Positions 54,026 to 63,930 of a stretch of DNA of 64,000 nucleotides are shown here, in pieces. Source of the DNA: Pelagophyceae sp. CCMP2097 (taxonomy: Eukaryota > Sar > Pelagophyceae); the NCBI GenBank assembly GCA_026770575.1, contig MU657173.1:96830-160829 (forward strand), written 5' to 3'. The position numbers were made by a program, and so were the translations under genes. The notes under the pieces were generated by a model. The model saw only the letters and a list, made by a program, of their open reading frames with translations, did not search any database and was not told the origin of the DNA. Position 1 is the stretch's first letter, and every line of letters starts with the position of its first letter.

Positions 54026-54578
54026 CGGACCACTTTTCCCTCGAGGCGGCGGCCGCCACCGCCGAGGATGGGACGCCCGAATTTGCGAGATTCAGCACCG
54101 GACATGCACACAACCCCCCCCACAACCCCACAAAACATCCCACGCACCAACACACAAATCGTTGGCGGCCCCCCACCGACCACTTTCGCACTTTGATCAT
54201 GATGCGACGCGTCGCGCCCCCCCCCCCCACAATCATACCCGCGCCACCACGCTCCTCCCACGGACGAATCGACCACTGACACCGTCGACCCGAAGACCTT
54301 TTTCAGCGTCGAACTTTCCTCCCGCGTTGCGCAAAGCCTCGTATTCACACGACGGCAACTAAGGCCCAGCCTCCCCGACACGGCCGCCGCGCTTCGGAGG
54401 GGGGCTCTTGAGACCTGCGGAGATGCTAGACTAGGCCCCTCTTAGCCTGGGCCTAATTGTAATTTTGTAGCCCCCTTGCCAGTGAGATTTGATCGAGACT
54501 TTCGAAACAACGCTGTTGCAATTTGGCGATCGTTCGAGTGTGCACGTGCCAGCGCGCCGGTGTCGGCAGCGCTCTCCG
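54026..54578. other. Intergenic, 553 bp, with C-rich tracts
   Basis: Begins as the 3' flank of the cold-shock gene. Contains ACAACCCCCCCCACAACCCC and another C run at about 54218-54229, most likely 3' UTR or low-complexity spacer. No gene seen. Confidence 0.45.
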
Positions 54579-55487
54579 ATGCCGGAGGGCGCTACGTCGC
54601 AGAGCCGGCTGCGGCTGGCGCCCGCGGCGGATGCGGCGCCGTCGAAGTTCGCCTCGTTTCTCTTGAACGCAGAGTCCACAAGACCCGCCTTCAAATGCAC
54701 TTTTAAACCATACGTCGGGGACCGACCATGGCAGAGCGACCCGTACCCGAAGCAGGCCGACCCGAACAAGCGGTAAGAACCGGTGGAGCATCGGCTCTGG
54801 AGCGGGCGACGAAGTCTGGCTTAGCTTCAACCCAGAACAACATGGTTTGTCTGGCTTAGGTCCGGACCACCGGGCGCCAAGCCGCTCTGCGCGGCGGCGT
54901 TCCTACCGAGCGGCAAGAGCGGGTGCGTCGCGCCCCGAACCGCGCAGTCGATCAGAAGTGGCGCCCTCTCGCCTCGGCGCACGCGTTTTTTTCGTAGCTT
55001 AAGGGTGCGGTCGCTGCTCCGGCAAGTGCTCGACAGGCTCCGCGCCAAGCTCGCGGCCGACTGGTGCGCCCGCCCGCGCGCGCGCCTCGAGCGAGGGCCG
55101 ACGCGGGCCCGCTAGGCCGCGCGCTGTCTTCACGTGACGCGCCGAGTCTTTTGACGTCACGGGTTTTGACGTCCCGGGCGACCGAGGACGCCCCACGGCA
55201 CCGCCTCCCGCCGCAGGCTCGCCGCGACGAAGGACGACCGAATACGAGTAGTCTTCAACGCGGTGCGCGTCCTGCGGCCTCTGCCCCGCGATGGACGGCG
55301 ACGTTTGGCGTAGGAGAGCGTCGCGCGCGAGCACGGCGCAGGGCTGCGCGCGTATTTGAGACACGTGATCCTCGACGACCGCATGCTCGATCGGCAGGTC
55401 CGCTTCCAATCGTTCGACGGCCCCGGTGCCGACGCGCCCGACGACGTCGCCGCGCTCTTCAAATGCACGAGCACTAAAGCCCGCTGA
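54579..55487 (+). CDS. Unrecognised 180-aa protein
   Basis: Five exons join in phase (54579-54772, 54860-54922, 54998-55063, 55217-55262, 55314-55487). The start is the first ATG of the open frame (MPEGATSQS); an earlier exon is possible. The first third is Pro/Lys/Cys-containing (FKCTFKPYVGDRPWQSDPY, PPGAKPLCAAAFLPSGKSG). The rest is helical and amphipathic (RVRSLLRQVLDRLRAKLAADW, REHGAGLRAYLRHVILDDRML). It ends in FKCTSTKAR. The WQSDPY and PSGKSG elements loosely recall ciliary proteins of the CFAP96 type, but that is not a firm match. Phase through four introns makes it a real gene rather than a chance frame. Confidence 0.6.
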
Positions 55488-55649
55488 GGCCCGAGTAATG
55501 ACGCAAGAGTTTTATCATGTCTCGGCGGGCGCGCCCGCGCCCCGGCAGCCGAAGCTCCCGGTCGAGGTTGCCGGAGGTGCCCGGCGCGCGGCCGGTGGGG
55601 CCTCGCCGCGGCCCTTTCTGCATGCGGCGCTCCATATGTGTTCGCGCGC

Positions 55650-56450
55650 TTATCGATGTCGGCGCGTCTTGAGGACGATTAGGAGGCCGCTGACGGCGAC
55701 GCCGCCGAGCGTGGCGAGGGCGAGAGGCGAGGCCCAGAAGGGCGGCGTCGGCGCGTCGGCGGCGCGCTTCTCGTCGGCCTCGTCGTTTGACTTGCCGGCG
55801 GGCTGGTCGCGCATGGCGTGGGCGATGGTCTGGTTGAGGAGGTCGAGGATGGCGGCGTCTCCGGCGGGGCCGCCGGCGTGGGCGTCTGCGTCTGCTGCAA
55901 GTTTAGCGAGGAGGTCGCCGTAGACGCCGCGCGCGCCGTCGTCGTCTTCGTCGTCGTCGTCGTAGTCGAAGTCGCAGCATGGCGGCGGCGCGTCGCAGTC
56001 GGGCGGCGGGCAGTCGCAGGGTGGCGCGTCGCACATGGGCGCGTCACAAATTGGTGCGCTGCACATGGGCGCCGAGCCAGAAAAGCCGCCGCGGTACTCC
56101 GGTTGCGCAAAGTCGTCGTCGTCGTACGCCTCCGGCTTGGCGCGTACGCGCTTCGGCGGCGAAGCCGAAACGGCCGTCGCGGCGCCGTCCGCGGCGCCGT
56201 CCGCCGCGGGTGAAGACGCCGCGCCGCCGGCGTCGTCCAACGCGAGGGCGGCGTCGTCGTTTGGTTCTGCGACGGCCGGGAGGCCGTCGATGCAGGCCTT
56301 GCAGCGCCGCTTGGCGGCGGCTGTTTTCCACTGCTTGGAAGAAAAGCCCAATTCGCTCTTCCGCAGGCCGCAGTCCTTGCAGACCTTGGAGACCACCGTC
56401 GGCACGTCCGCCGCCGGGGCCATGGGAACCTCCGGGGACGATTCGGCCAT
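55650..56450 (-). CDS. Tail-anchored protein with Stc1-like zinc domain and Cys/Pro repeats
   Basis: Intronless, 266 aa from the ATG at 56450 (MAESSPEVPM). Residues about 18-50 read KVCKDCGLRKSELGFSSKQW then RRCKACIDG: two CxxC pairs in the arrangement of the Stc1 zinc domain, known from a fission-yeast RNAi-heterochromatin adaptor. The middle is acidic and Ala-rich. Residues about 135-165 form a Cys/Pro/Asp patch (MCSAPICDAPMCDAPPCDCP). A single hydrophobic helix (WASPLALATLGGVAVSGLLIVL) next to the C-terminal KTRRHR suggests tail anchoring. Zinc domain plus membrane anchor is an odd combination for the family. Head to head with the Popeye gene, 190 bp apart. Confidence 0.55.
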   Translation of the reverse strand: MAESSPEVPMAPAADVPTVVSKVCKDCGLRKSELGFSSKQWKTAAAKRRCKACIDGLPAVAEPNDDAALALDDAGGAASSPAADGAADGAATAVSASPPKRVRAKPEAYDDDDFAQPEYRGGFSGSAPMCSAPICDAPMCDAPPCDCPPPDCDAPPPCCDFDYDDDDEDDDGARGVYGDLLAKLAADADAHAGGPAGDAAILDLLNQTIAHAMRDQPAGKSNDEADEKRAADAPTPPFWASPLALATLGGVAVSGLLIVLKTRRHR

Positions 56451-56640
56451 GGAGAGCGCCGGAAGAACGTCTTCGCTGCGAGGAAGCGATAATGGAACGG
56501 TTTGAAAGTGCAGAATACGCTCCGGCGCCCCGGAACAAGAGAGCCGTTGGCGAACCGTTGCATTTGCAATTGCACGTTCGAAACGTTGACACCTTGAAGG
56601 TTTCGAACTCGAGCTCATTTCCGGGCCTTGGTGCGGGCCC

Positions 56641-59021
56641 ATGTCGCCGGTGCTGCCCGCCGCGTGGGACGCTATACTTGGCAACCTGAGCCAGGCGTCT
56701 GCTTTGGTGGTGTATGGGTTTGTGGACCCGCTGCAGCTGCAAGTCTGCGCGTTTTGCTCCGCAACGGCGCAAGTCATCTTCTTCGCGCTGCAACGACCAC
56801 CGGTCTTCATCTTCGCCTTCTGGGACACGTTGCAGGCATGCATCAACGTCCTTCAGATCTGGAAGCTGGTCCTTGATTTAACACCGGTGGCGTTCTCCGC
56901 AAAAGAGTTAAGAGCGGCGGCGCTGCTGCACGACGCCTTTGACGCCCTGGCGCCGCGCACGTTGGCGCACGTCCTCCGCCGGTGCGGCGCGAGGTGGGTC
57001 GTCGTTGCGCCGGGCCGGCCCGCCGCGCACCTGGTGGACCGAGACGTGCTCTTGCTCGTCGTCGAGGGCGACCTTGATTTACTCGACGATTCGGGCAAAC
57101 TCGTCAGACGCGCGGCCACGGGCGCCTTCGTCGGCGAATCCGCTCTATCGCGCGTCATGGGCGCCGACCCGGGCGCGCCGCGGAGGCCCGTTGGCGGCGA
57201 TGAGACGCAGGCGGCGGCCGCCGTCGAAGCCCGAGCCGCCACCACCGGCTCGTGCGTCTGCCTCGTCTGGGGCGTGCCCGCGCTGGCGGCGTTTTTGAAA
57301 AGAGACGCCGAGGCGTGCGACGCCTTCCGCACGGCGCTGGCGATTGACTTGGTGGTAAAACTTCGTTTGGACTCTGTCTACCGCACGCGCCGTGCCCAGC
57401 TCGCGCAGCCAAAACCAGACACAAAGGGCCTCGGCGCAGCAAAATCAAACGGCGACGGCAGCAACTCGACGGTCGGCCGCGCCGTGGCCTACGCGAGCGC
57501 CGCCGTGGGGCTGTCGAAGAAGCACCCGTCGACGGACGCTTCCTACGGCTCCTTACTCGACGCAGCAAGGAACACCGACACCGACGCCGGCGTCGAGGCC
57601 GCAGATGCCGCGCAGACGCCGCCAAGACGCCAGAGCCTCTCGGCGCTCCGGCAAGGGTCGGTCAAGGACGTGCGTCTCTATTCTTTTCTGCCGCGAGTCT
57701 GCAAGAGGTGCCGTCGCGCGGCCGGAGCGCCCTTCCCTCGCGATGGTCCATGCTGCTGACGATTTACCCTTTTCAGGTCCTTGGCTTCGTCTCTGGCGCG
57801 ACGCGTTCGTCGCCGGACTCTACGCGGTCGCGCGCGGGCGCGGGATTCCGCGACGTGCCCCGGCGGCCTCAAGACGTCGCGGCGGAGCGCCGCTTCCAGT
57901 TCCGCGCGGCGGCGCAGCGCGCAGCGACGGCCGCCGCCGTGGCCCTGGCTGTCGTCGCCGCGGCCGCTCTGGGCTACAAAGAAGGGCCGTCGTCCCTCGT
58001 CGGCAACGGGTCGCAGGCCATTATCACAGGAGCCTTTGCAGTCGTCGACCCGGTCATGCTCCAAGTCGTCTCGTTCACCGGTGAGTTCAAGGGGCCTTTG
58101 AAAATGGTCGGACTTTTCGATCGGCTCGATGCTGCATCGAGAGGCTCGATGATGCTCCATCGATAGGCTCCATGCTCCAGGCATGCTTCTTTATCTTCCG
58201 CTCCGAGAGGATCTGGTCGAGCATCGCATGGTCATCCGCGCAGGCGCTGCTGACGGGGTCGATGGCCCTGGCACTGCACTGCCGCAAACGGCGGCACAAA
58301 GTCGCAGACGAAGATGTTGAACGCTTCTCAGAGAGGCAAATGTTCGTCGCGCGGCGCCTCCAGCGCGCGGCCAAGCTCGAGCCGGCGACGCTCTCCGCTT
58401 TAGTGAGAGGCGACGCGAAAATGCGCGTCCGCTGGGTCCGCCTCGACGCCGCCGCCACCCTGGACGCGGGAGCGCTCACGCTCGTCTGCGACGGTTCAGT
58501 GCGCTGCGCGGGCCCGGGCGTCGCGTACGACGCGCACCGCGGCGCCCTCGTCGGCGGCGAGGCGCTCATGGCCCGCTACGAACGCGAAGTGCTCATGGCT
58601 GATCGCGGCCAAGTGTCCTTCGCATCCGGCGCGCTGCTCGAGACGCGCGTTTTGGGCTCCTCGGCAGAGTGCGTCCAGTGGCCCCTCGACACGCTCGCTT
58701 CCTTCCTCAAGGAGCACCACGACGCAAAGCTCGCGTGCGTCCGGCGCGCCCAGGAGCACCTTTTGCGACGGGGGTCGTCCATCGTTTGCGCGTGGCGTCG
58801 GGAGCACCTTTTGCGACGGGGGTTCGTCCGTCCACCGTCGTTCGCGCGTGTCGATGGGAGCACCTATTTGCGATTTGGGTCGTCCGTCCGTTCGACGCGC
58901 GAAAACCCGCAGCTTCAGCGCGCTCATTGCGAGCGGCGCCTGCGAGACGTACATGGACTCTGTCGATGCGTACGACACGCCAGAAGCCGCACGGCCGCCC
59001 GAGACGAGCAGCCCCGTCTGA
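56641..59021 (+). CDS. Protein with two tandem Popeye-like domains
   Basis: Four exons (56641-57669, 57777-58080, 58167-58734, 58913-59021) give 669 aa. Each half has hydrophobic helices beginning with a similar VDPxxLQV motif (GFVDPLQLQVCAF and AVVDPVMLQVVSF). A cyclic-nucleotide-binding-like beta roll follows, ending in a Popeye-type C-helix: CLVWGVPALAAFLKRDAEAC and CVQWPLDTLASFLKEHHDAK. The first half also matches Popeye at LHDAFDALAPRTLAHVL and DVLLLVVEGDLDLLDDSGK. Popeye proteins are membrane cAMP-binding effectors known mainly from animals. The second half is more diverged. cAMP binding is not certain, because the canonical phosphate-binding motif is not obvious. Confidence 0.75.
58753..58900. 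repeat. Intronic minisatellite, three copies
   Basis: GGAGCACCTTTTGCGACGGG recurs at 58753 and 58801, with a diverged copy at 58857, each followed by a GTCGTCC...TTCGCGCGTG segment. Period about 48-56 bp. All lie in the third intron of the Popeye-like gene. Confidence 0.8.
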
Positions 59022-59434
59022 GACCTTGAATTTCTTCACAACTGTGTGCATCCCGCGCACTACAGTTTGATCTTGACCCCAAACCAGGCATCCAGATGCG
59101 CACGGTCTGTAGACGGCCCCTCGACGAAGCGAATGCGCCTCCATAGACGGCCCTTTCACCGGCCCTTCTGTCTGAGGCTCATAATCCGTGTAGTGCCCCG
59201 GGGGGCCGTCGGGAGGACCACGCCGCGGCACGTTGCATGTTTGTGTCGTTTTTTTAGATGGTGCCGGCAGGCCGCCGCCGTCCGACGTTCCGTTGGTCGT
59301 TTATTAAACTCGAACGAATGGCGGCCAGCGACGTCAGCCGTCGCCGCAGGCGTCCGCGCGCGCCGCCGCGCCGTTGAAAGTTGGTCCGCTGGCTGCGCGG
59401 CTGTTCGATGTGCGGCCCTTTCGCCGTCTCGCGC
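59022..59434. other. Intergenic between convergent genes, 413 bp
   Basis: 3' flanks of the Popeye-like gene (plus) and EF-Tu (minus). No repeat, RNA gene or convincing frame. Confidence 0.5.
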
Positions 59435-61014
59435 TTAGTCGAGGACCTTTGCGACGACGCCGGCGCCGACGGTCTTGCCGCCTTCTCGGATGGCGAAGCG
59501 GAGGCCGACCTCCAATGCGACTGGGAAGAGGAGCTCGATGTTCAAGGTGGCGTTGTCACCCGGCATGACCATTTCAACCGTCTCCGGGAGCTGGATGGTG
59601 CCCGTGACGTCGGCGGTGCGGATGAAGAGCTGGGGGCGGTAGTTGGAGAAGAAGGGCGTGTGGCGGCCGCCCTCGTCGGCCTTGAGGACGTAGACTTCGG
59701 CCTCGAACTTCTTCTTCATCTGCACGTAGCCCGGCTTGGCCAGAATCTGGCCGCGCTGCACGTCCTCGCGCTTGACGCCGCGGAGCAGCGCGCCGATGTT
59801 GTCGCCCGCCTGGCCCTGGTCCAGAAGCTTTTTGAACATCTCCACGCCCGTGCACACCGTCTTGGTCGGCTTCTCGGCCAAGCCGACGATCTCAATCTCG
59901 TCGCCCGTGCGGACGATGCCCGTCTCGACGCGGCCCGTGACGACGGTGCCGCGGCCGGCGATGGAGAACGTGTCCTCGATGGGCATGAGAAAGGGCTTTT
60001 CGATGTCGCGCGCCGGGAGATCGATGTACTCATCTACAGCTTTCATCAACTTGACAACAGCGTCGCGCCCGAGCTCGTGCTTCTCGCTGTTGATGGCGCA
60101 GAGAGCAGACCCGCGGATGATGGGCGTCTCGTCGCCGGGGAACTTGTAAAAGTCAAGCAGCTCCTGGATCTCCATCTCCACGAGCTCCAAAAGCTCCTCG
60201 TCCGTCGCAATGTCGCACTTGTTCAGGAAGACGACGAGTTTGGGAATGCCGATCTGGCGAGCGAGCAGGATGTGCTCGCGTGTCTGCGGCATGGGGCCGT
60301 CCGTCGCCGCGACGACGAGGATGGCGCCGTCCATCTGCGCGGCACCCGTGATCATGTTCTTCACGTAATCGGCGTGGCCCGGGCAGTCGACGTGCGCGTA
60401 GTGGCGGTTCACCGTCTCGTACTCGACGTGCGACGCGTTGATGGTAATCTTGCGCCTGGAAAGGAAGCGTCGCAGAAGAAGACGGAGGCTTCCCGGCCCG
60501 GACCCGCGGCCCCGTCGCAGGCACGTCCCACCCGCCGTAGGACTCACGCGCGCTCCTCGGGGGCCTTGTCGATGTCGTCGTAGCTCGAGTACCTCGCCTT
60601 GCAGCCCTCCGTCTCGGACAGCGTCTTCGTAATCGCCGCCGTCAGCGTCGTCTTGCCGTGGTCGACGTGCCCGATCGTCCCGATGTTCATGTGCCTACGC
60701 CGCGCGTGCCGAAACGCCCGAGAGCGGCGCGGGAATAGGGGGCGGCGCGCGACGGCCGAAAGCCGCCACGGCCGAGACCCATTTTGAGCAACCAATTTTT
60801 GAAACGCGCGGTGCCAAGGAGCGCCGCCTGAAGATATAGCGGGCGCCGCCGCGCGTCCCATTTTCATGCCGGCGCCCCCCGCCCGGCGGTTGTCGAAAGA
60901 CGCGGCTTGGCACGGCTTGTTGCGTTCATAGACGTTGGAAAACGACCGGAGCCACTGGCCGCTGCGCGCGGCGCCGAGCGACTGCGCCAGCGGCGCGAGC
61001 TTCTGGCGGAGCAT
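59435..61014 (-). CDS. TUFM: Elongation factor Tu, mitochondrial
   Basis: Three exons (61014-60914, 60694-60548, 60455-59435) give 422 aa. EF-Tu carries aminoacyl-tRNA to the organelle ribosome as a GTPase. G1 is [10 protein letters not shown]3 is [22 protein letters not shown]4 is NKCD and G5 is SAL. Domains 2 and 3 are complete ([21 protein letters not shown] [14 protein letters not shown]). The leader [27 protein letters not shown] is Arg/Ser/Leu-rich without a signal peptide, so mitochondrion rather than complex plastid. Introns sit at the end of the leader and between G1 and the effector region, both in phase 2. Confidence 0.96.
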
Positions 61015-61207
61015 GGCCACGCAGCGAGGGGCGCCGGGGTGAGGTGTCGGCCTTCGGCGAATCGGTGTGAGCAAAAGAGTTTATAAAATTTCTGCGTCGC
61101 CGAATTCCCGGGTCCGCCAAGCGCCCGCGCGACCCTCCCGGCCGGCGCCCTTCTGTTGGACTTTGCTGCACGCCGCTCTGTGCATCGCGATACGCGACGG
61201 GGGCAAG
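61015..61207. promoter_or_regulatory. 193-bp bidirectional promoter region
   Basis: Lies between the start codons of mitochondrial EF-Tu (minus) and the RRM protein (plus). A modest AT-rich patch (AGTTTATAAAATTTCTG, about 61078-61094) is the best core-promoter candidate for the plus-strand gene. Confidence 0.5.
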
Positions 61208-61734
61208 ATGGCGCCGCAACCGAAAGTGAACAAGAAGCTCCTTTACGTCGGTGCGTCGCCGTTGGCGCTTCGCCTTCTCGCCTTTGCCGCCGCACCTTTG
61301 GGCCTTGTCCCGGCGCCATCGGTTTCGCCTCGTCGCGCGCCTCGGCGCGCGCCAATACGCGGCCCTCAGGCGGCCTCGCCGACGAGGTCGTGGAGGAGAC
61401 GCTGCACGCGGCGTTCGTCCCCTTTGGCGACCTCAAGGAAGTCAACCTGCCAAAAGACCACGCCAAGAACGCCCACCGCGGCTTCGCCTTCATCGAGTTC
61501 GACGACGAGTTCGACGCCGACGAGGTGCGCCGCAGCGTGGCGCCGCCCCGAGTTTGCGAAGACGGCGCAGAGTAGGCTCGTTATAACATGGACGGCGCCG
61601 AGCTCTTCGGCCGCGTGCTGCGCGTCAACGTCGCCAAGGCGATGGGCCACAAGCTCGGGTCAAACAAGGCCGTGTGGTCCGCCGACGATTGGTTCCAATC
61701 GCTGCCGGACGGCGAGAACGGCCAAGCCGCGTAG
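61208..61734 (+). CDS. RRM protein like the cyclophilin E (PPIE) N-terminal domain, lacking the isomerase domain
   Basis: Three exons (61208-61250, 61370-61524, 61576-61734) give 118 aa. One RRM fills the protein: KKLLYVGGLADEVVEETLHA with RNP2 (LYVGGL), HRGFAFIEF as RNP1, then NMDGAELFGRVLRVNVAKAM. The C-terminal VWSADDWF motif is specific to the cyclophilin E/PPIE RRM group, a spliceosome-associated protein. In most eukaryotes a peptidyl-prolyl isomerase domain follows; here a TAG comes right after the RRM. Either the isomerase part was lost or it is a separate gene. Expected role is RNA binding in splicing. Confidence 0.85.
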
Positions 61735-62076
61735 CCGTCGCCTGTCGACCCGAAAACGGACGCGCCGACGCTGTTTATTGTAACCAATTGTCCATTCAAG
61801 AAAAGCATACCGTGAGGCAGCCCATGCCTCGCGGCCTCAGCCCGAGACCGCGTGATATCGCGGAGTGACTCAGCTGGGAAACTCTGCGGGACGGCACTGC
61901 GCCGAGACCCCGAGACCGTGAAGATTTTGGCCCCACCCGCGCAAGTCCACGAGAAGGCCCGTCGGCCCACCGAGGACCGTATAGGGGGGGCGGAGCCGTG
62001 CTTTAGATAGGTCTCAACGCCCGTGACGGGCGTCGAGGCGCTGCGGTTGTCGGTCCGTGGTTGCCGGTTGGCCTGG
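61735..62076. other. Intergenic between convergent genes, 342 bp
   Basis: 3' flanks of the RRM gene and the fasciclin gene. Nothing recognisable. Confidence 0.5.
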
Positions 62077-62752
62077 TTACTGGGGCAGGATGACGGCGTC
62101 GATGACGTGGATGACGCCGTTGGTGCACTCGATGTCGGTCGTCACGACCTTGGCGCCGTCGACGAACACGCTGCCGTCCTTGACCGAGACCTTGAACTCC
62201 TTGCCGTTGACGGTGGCCACCGACTTGCCGCCAAGCGTGACGGCGGTGGCGGCCATGACCTTGCCCGAGACGACGTGGTACGTCAGGATGCCGGCGAGCT
62301 TGGCCTTGTTCTCCGGGAGGAGCAGCGACTCCACCGTGCCCTTGGGCAGCGCGGCGAAGGCGGCGTCCGTCGGCGCGAAGACGGTGAACGGGCCCGCGGA
62401 CTTGAGCGTGTCGACGAGGCCCGCGGCGCCGACGGCGGCGACGAGCGTGCCGAAGGAGCCCGCGCCGACGGCCGTGTCGACAATGTCCTTCATGGCCGCG
62501 GACTGGACGGTGCGCACGGCCGACGTGCGCGGGGCCGTGAAGGCCGTCGCGGCCGAGGCAAAGAGGAAGAGGGCGGCGAACCTAGCAAGCGCGGTTGACG
62601 ACGCGGAGATTCGATAGCCCAAAAGCCCCAAGGGGAGTGAAACACGACGGGAATGGTTGCAGATTGCTGGCATCGCAGGCAGGAAGCACCCGGGGCGCTG
62701 TCGAGGCCCCGGCGGGGCCCAGGGCCCGCGGCGGGGGCGCGGTGACTCACAT
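62077..62752 (-). CDS. Plastid-type fasciclin (FAS1) domain protein; start codon split by an intron
   Basis: Two exons (62752-62751 and 62581-62077) give 168 aa. FAS1 domains mediate adhesion or matrix contacts. The H1 motif is [18 protein letters not shown] and the H2 motif [14 protein letters not shown], with the YH pair (LTYHVVSGK) between. The leader [18 protein letters not shown] is a signal peptide with an ASAF-like cut, so plastid import or secretion is likely. The exon at 62581 starts with a lone G after a CTAG acceptor. The only upstream match is AT before a GTGAGT donor at 62750. So the ATG itself spans the junction (AT|G). An in-frame upstream ATG at 62673 lies in what would be the intron. 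Confidence 0.82.
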
Positions 62753-62926
62753 TGTTAGTTGAAGAGACGAGGAAGGGAACACGGAGTGGGGTTGGTGGAT
62801 GGTAATTTGGCCACGAGTTCGAATTTCTTCGGATCGTGAACGTGGTTGCTAAAATAAAATCCAAAGTTTCTGGGTCTGCTTCTCGCGTGACGCGGCGACC
62901 CGACACGTGGAGGGAAGCGCGTGCAA

Positions 62927-63108
62927 AGCCCTCGAAGTAGATGGGGGAGCTCCACTGACCCTGGTGAACGAGGGTATCGAAGCACAAAGCGTGCCTGCAC
63001 ACTCGGCCAACTAGGGACCTTGGCACAGATTCAATTTAGCGCGTGCGACTCCCCGCGGGCCCTCGAAGTGCATGTGATAGCGCCACGGACCCCGGTGAAC
63101 GAGGGTGC
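62927..63108. repeat. Direct repeat pair around GGTGAACGAGGGT
   Basis: GCCCTCGAAGT, then a GATG/CATG segment, CCAC(T/G)GACCC and GGTGAACGAGGGT, occurs at about 62927-62972 and again at about 63057-63107. Spacing about 130 bp. Confidence 0.7.
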
Positions 63109-63177
63109 ACAATGAGTGCTCAGGTTAGCCTCAGAGGATTCGATGCGTCGCCGAATTTTGGCGAAACATAACACTGG

Positions 63178-63270
63178 ACTCGGAGTCCGAGTCGGAGCGG
63201 GACTCGGACTCGGACTCGGAGCTCGGACTGGACTAGGATTCCTAGATCTAATAATAATAATAATTTAGGA
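63178..63270. repeat. GACTCG/GAGTCC microsatellite followed by TAATAA run
   Basis: About ten GGACTCGGA-type hexamers with internal inverted symmetry (63178-63235), then GATTCCTAGATCTAATAATA and a matching TTTAGGAATC, which makes a small inverted repeat around the TAATAA run. Confidence 0.75.
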
Positions 63271-63804
63271 ATCACAGGGCGGTGGGCCCCGGACTCTGAA
63301 TCTGGACTCCGAGTCGGACAAAGCCGTGCACGCGTGGTGCTATGCTGCCCAGCCGACGCAGCCTATGCCGGTCTCCTGGGCATTGGGCACTTCAAGGCAG
63401 GCGGCGGATTGTGCTCGATGAAGTGCCCCCCGACCAGTATCGTTCGTGGAAAGCCGTGCGTCGTCTCTCCTCCATTCGGGAGATGAGGATGAAGCATATT
63501 ATAGGGACCAGTTCCATCAAGGGGTCGCTTACAGATGGAGGGTCCGTCTTTGGGACATCTCCAGGAGAGTGCAGCGGACGAGCGGGTCCGCTACTAGTGC
63601 TGCTGTGACGCAGACGATTCGCCCACATTGGTCCTGCGAGCCCACTGGACACAATGGATCACCGCAGTCACTGGCGGCCCAGTGGACTGAAATGTGATGA
63701 TTAGACGTTATACTGGGAGAAAACGGAGCGAGTGCCGGGCAGGAGCGCGCCGAGTACCGGGCAGCCGGGAACGGCAGATGCCCGGCGCGGGGAGCGCGGA
63801 GAGC

Positions 63805-63873
63805 NNNNNNNNNNNNNNNNNNNNNNNNNNNNNNNNNNNNNNNNNNNNNNNNNNNNNNNNNNNNNNNNNNNNN
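63805..63873. other. Assembly gap, 69 N
   Basis: Run of Ns. The sequence to its left is GC-rich (CCGGGCAG repeats) and to its right AT-rich, so the two sides may not be truly adjacent. Confidence 1.
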
Positions 63874-63879
63874 TGGAAT

Positions 63880-63930
63880 CATCATAGAAGAAGTTTTTGG
63901 TCACAGGTTCGAATCTGGTCGGCCGCAAAA
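63880..63930 (+). other. tRNA-like 3' half (B box) with A-rich tail
   Basis: GGTTCGAATCT at about 63904-63914 matches the RNA polymerase III B box and T-loop consensus. The flanking stem pairs imperfectly (one mismatch). The 5' half would fall in the N gap. It is followed by an A-rich tail (GCAAAAAAAAGAAAAAAG) and no T-run terminator, as in a tRNA-derived SINE rather than a working tRNA gene. Confidence 0.4.

Noticed and set aside
59381..60583. 400-codon plus-strand frame rich in Leu, Val and Asp
   Set aside because: Antisense of mitochondrial EF-Tu, whose identity is beyond doubt.
63880..63930. Complete tRNA gene
   Set aside because: Only a T-arm-like segment is visible, its stem has a mismatch, the 5' half is in the N gap, and no T-run terminator follows.
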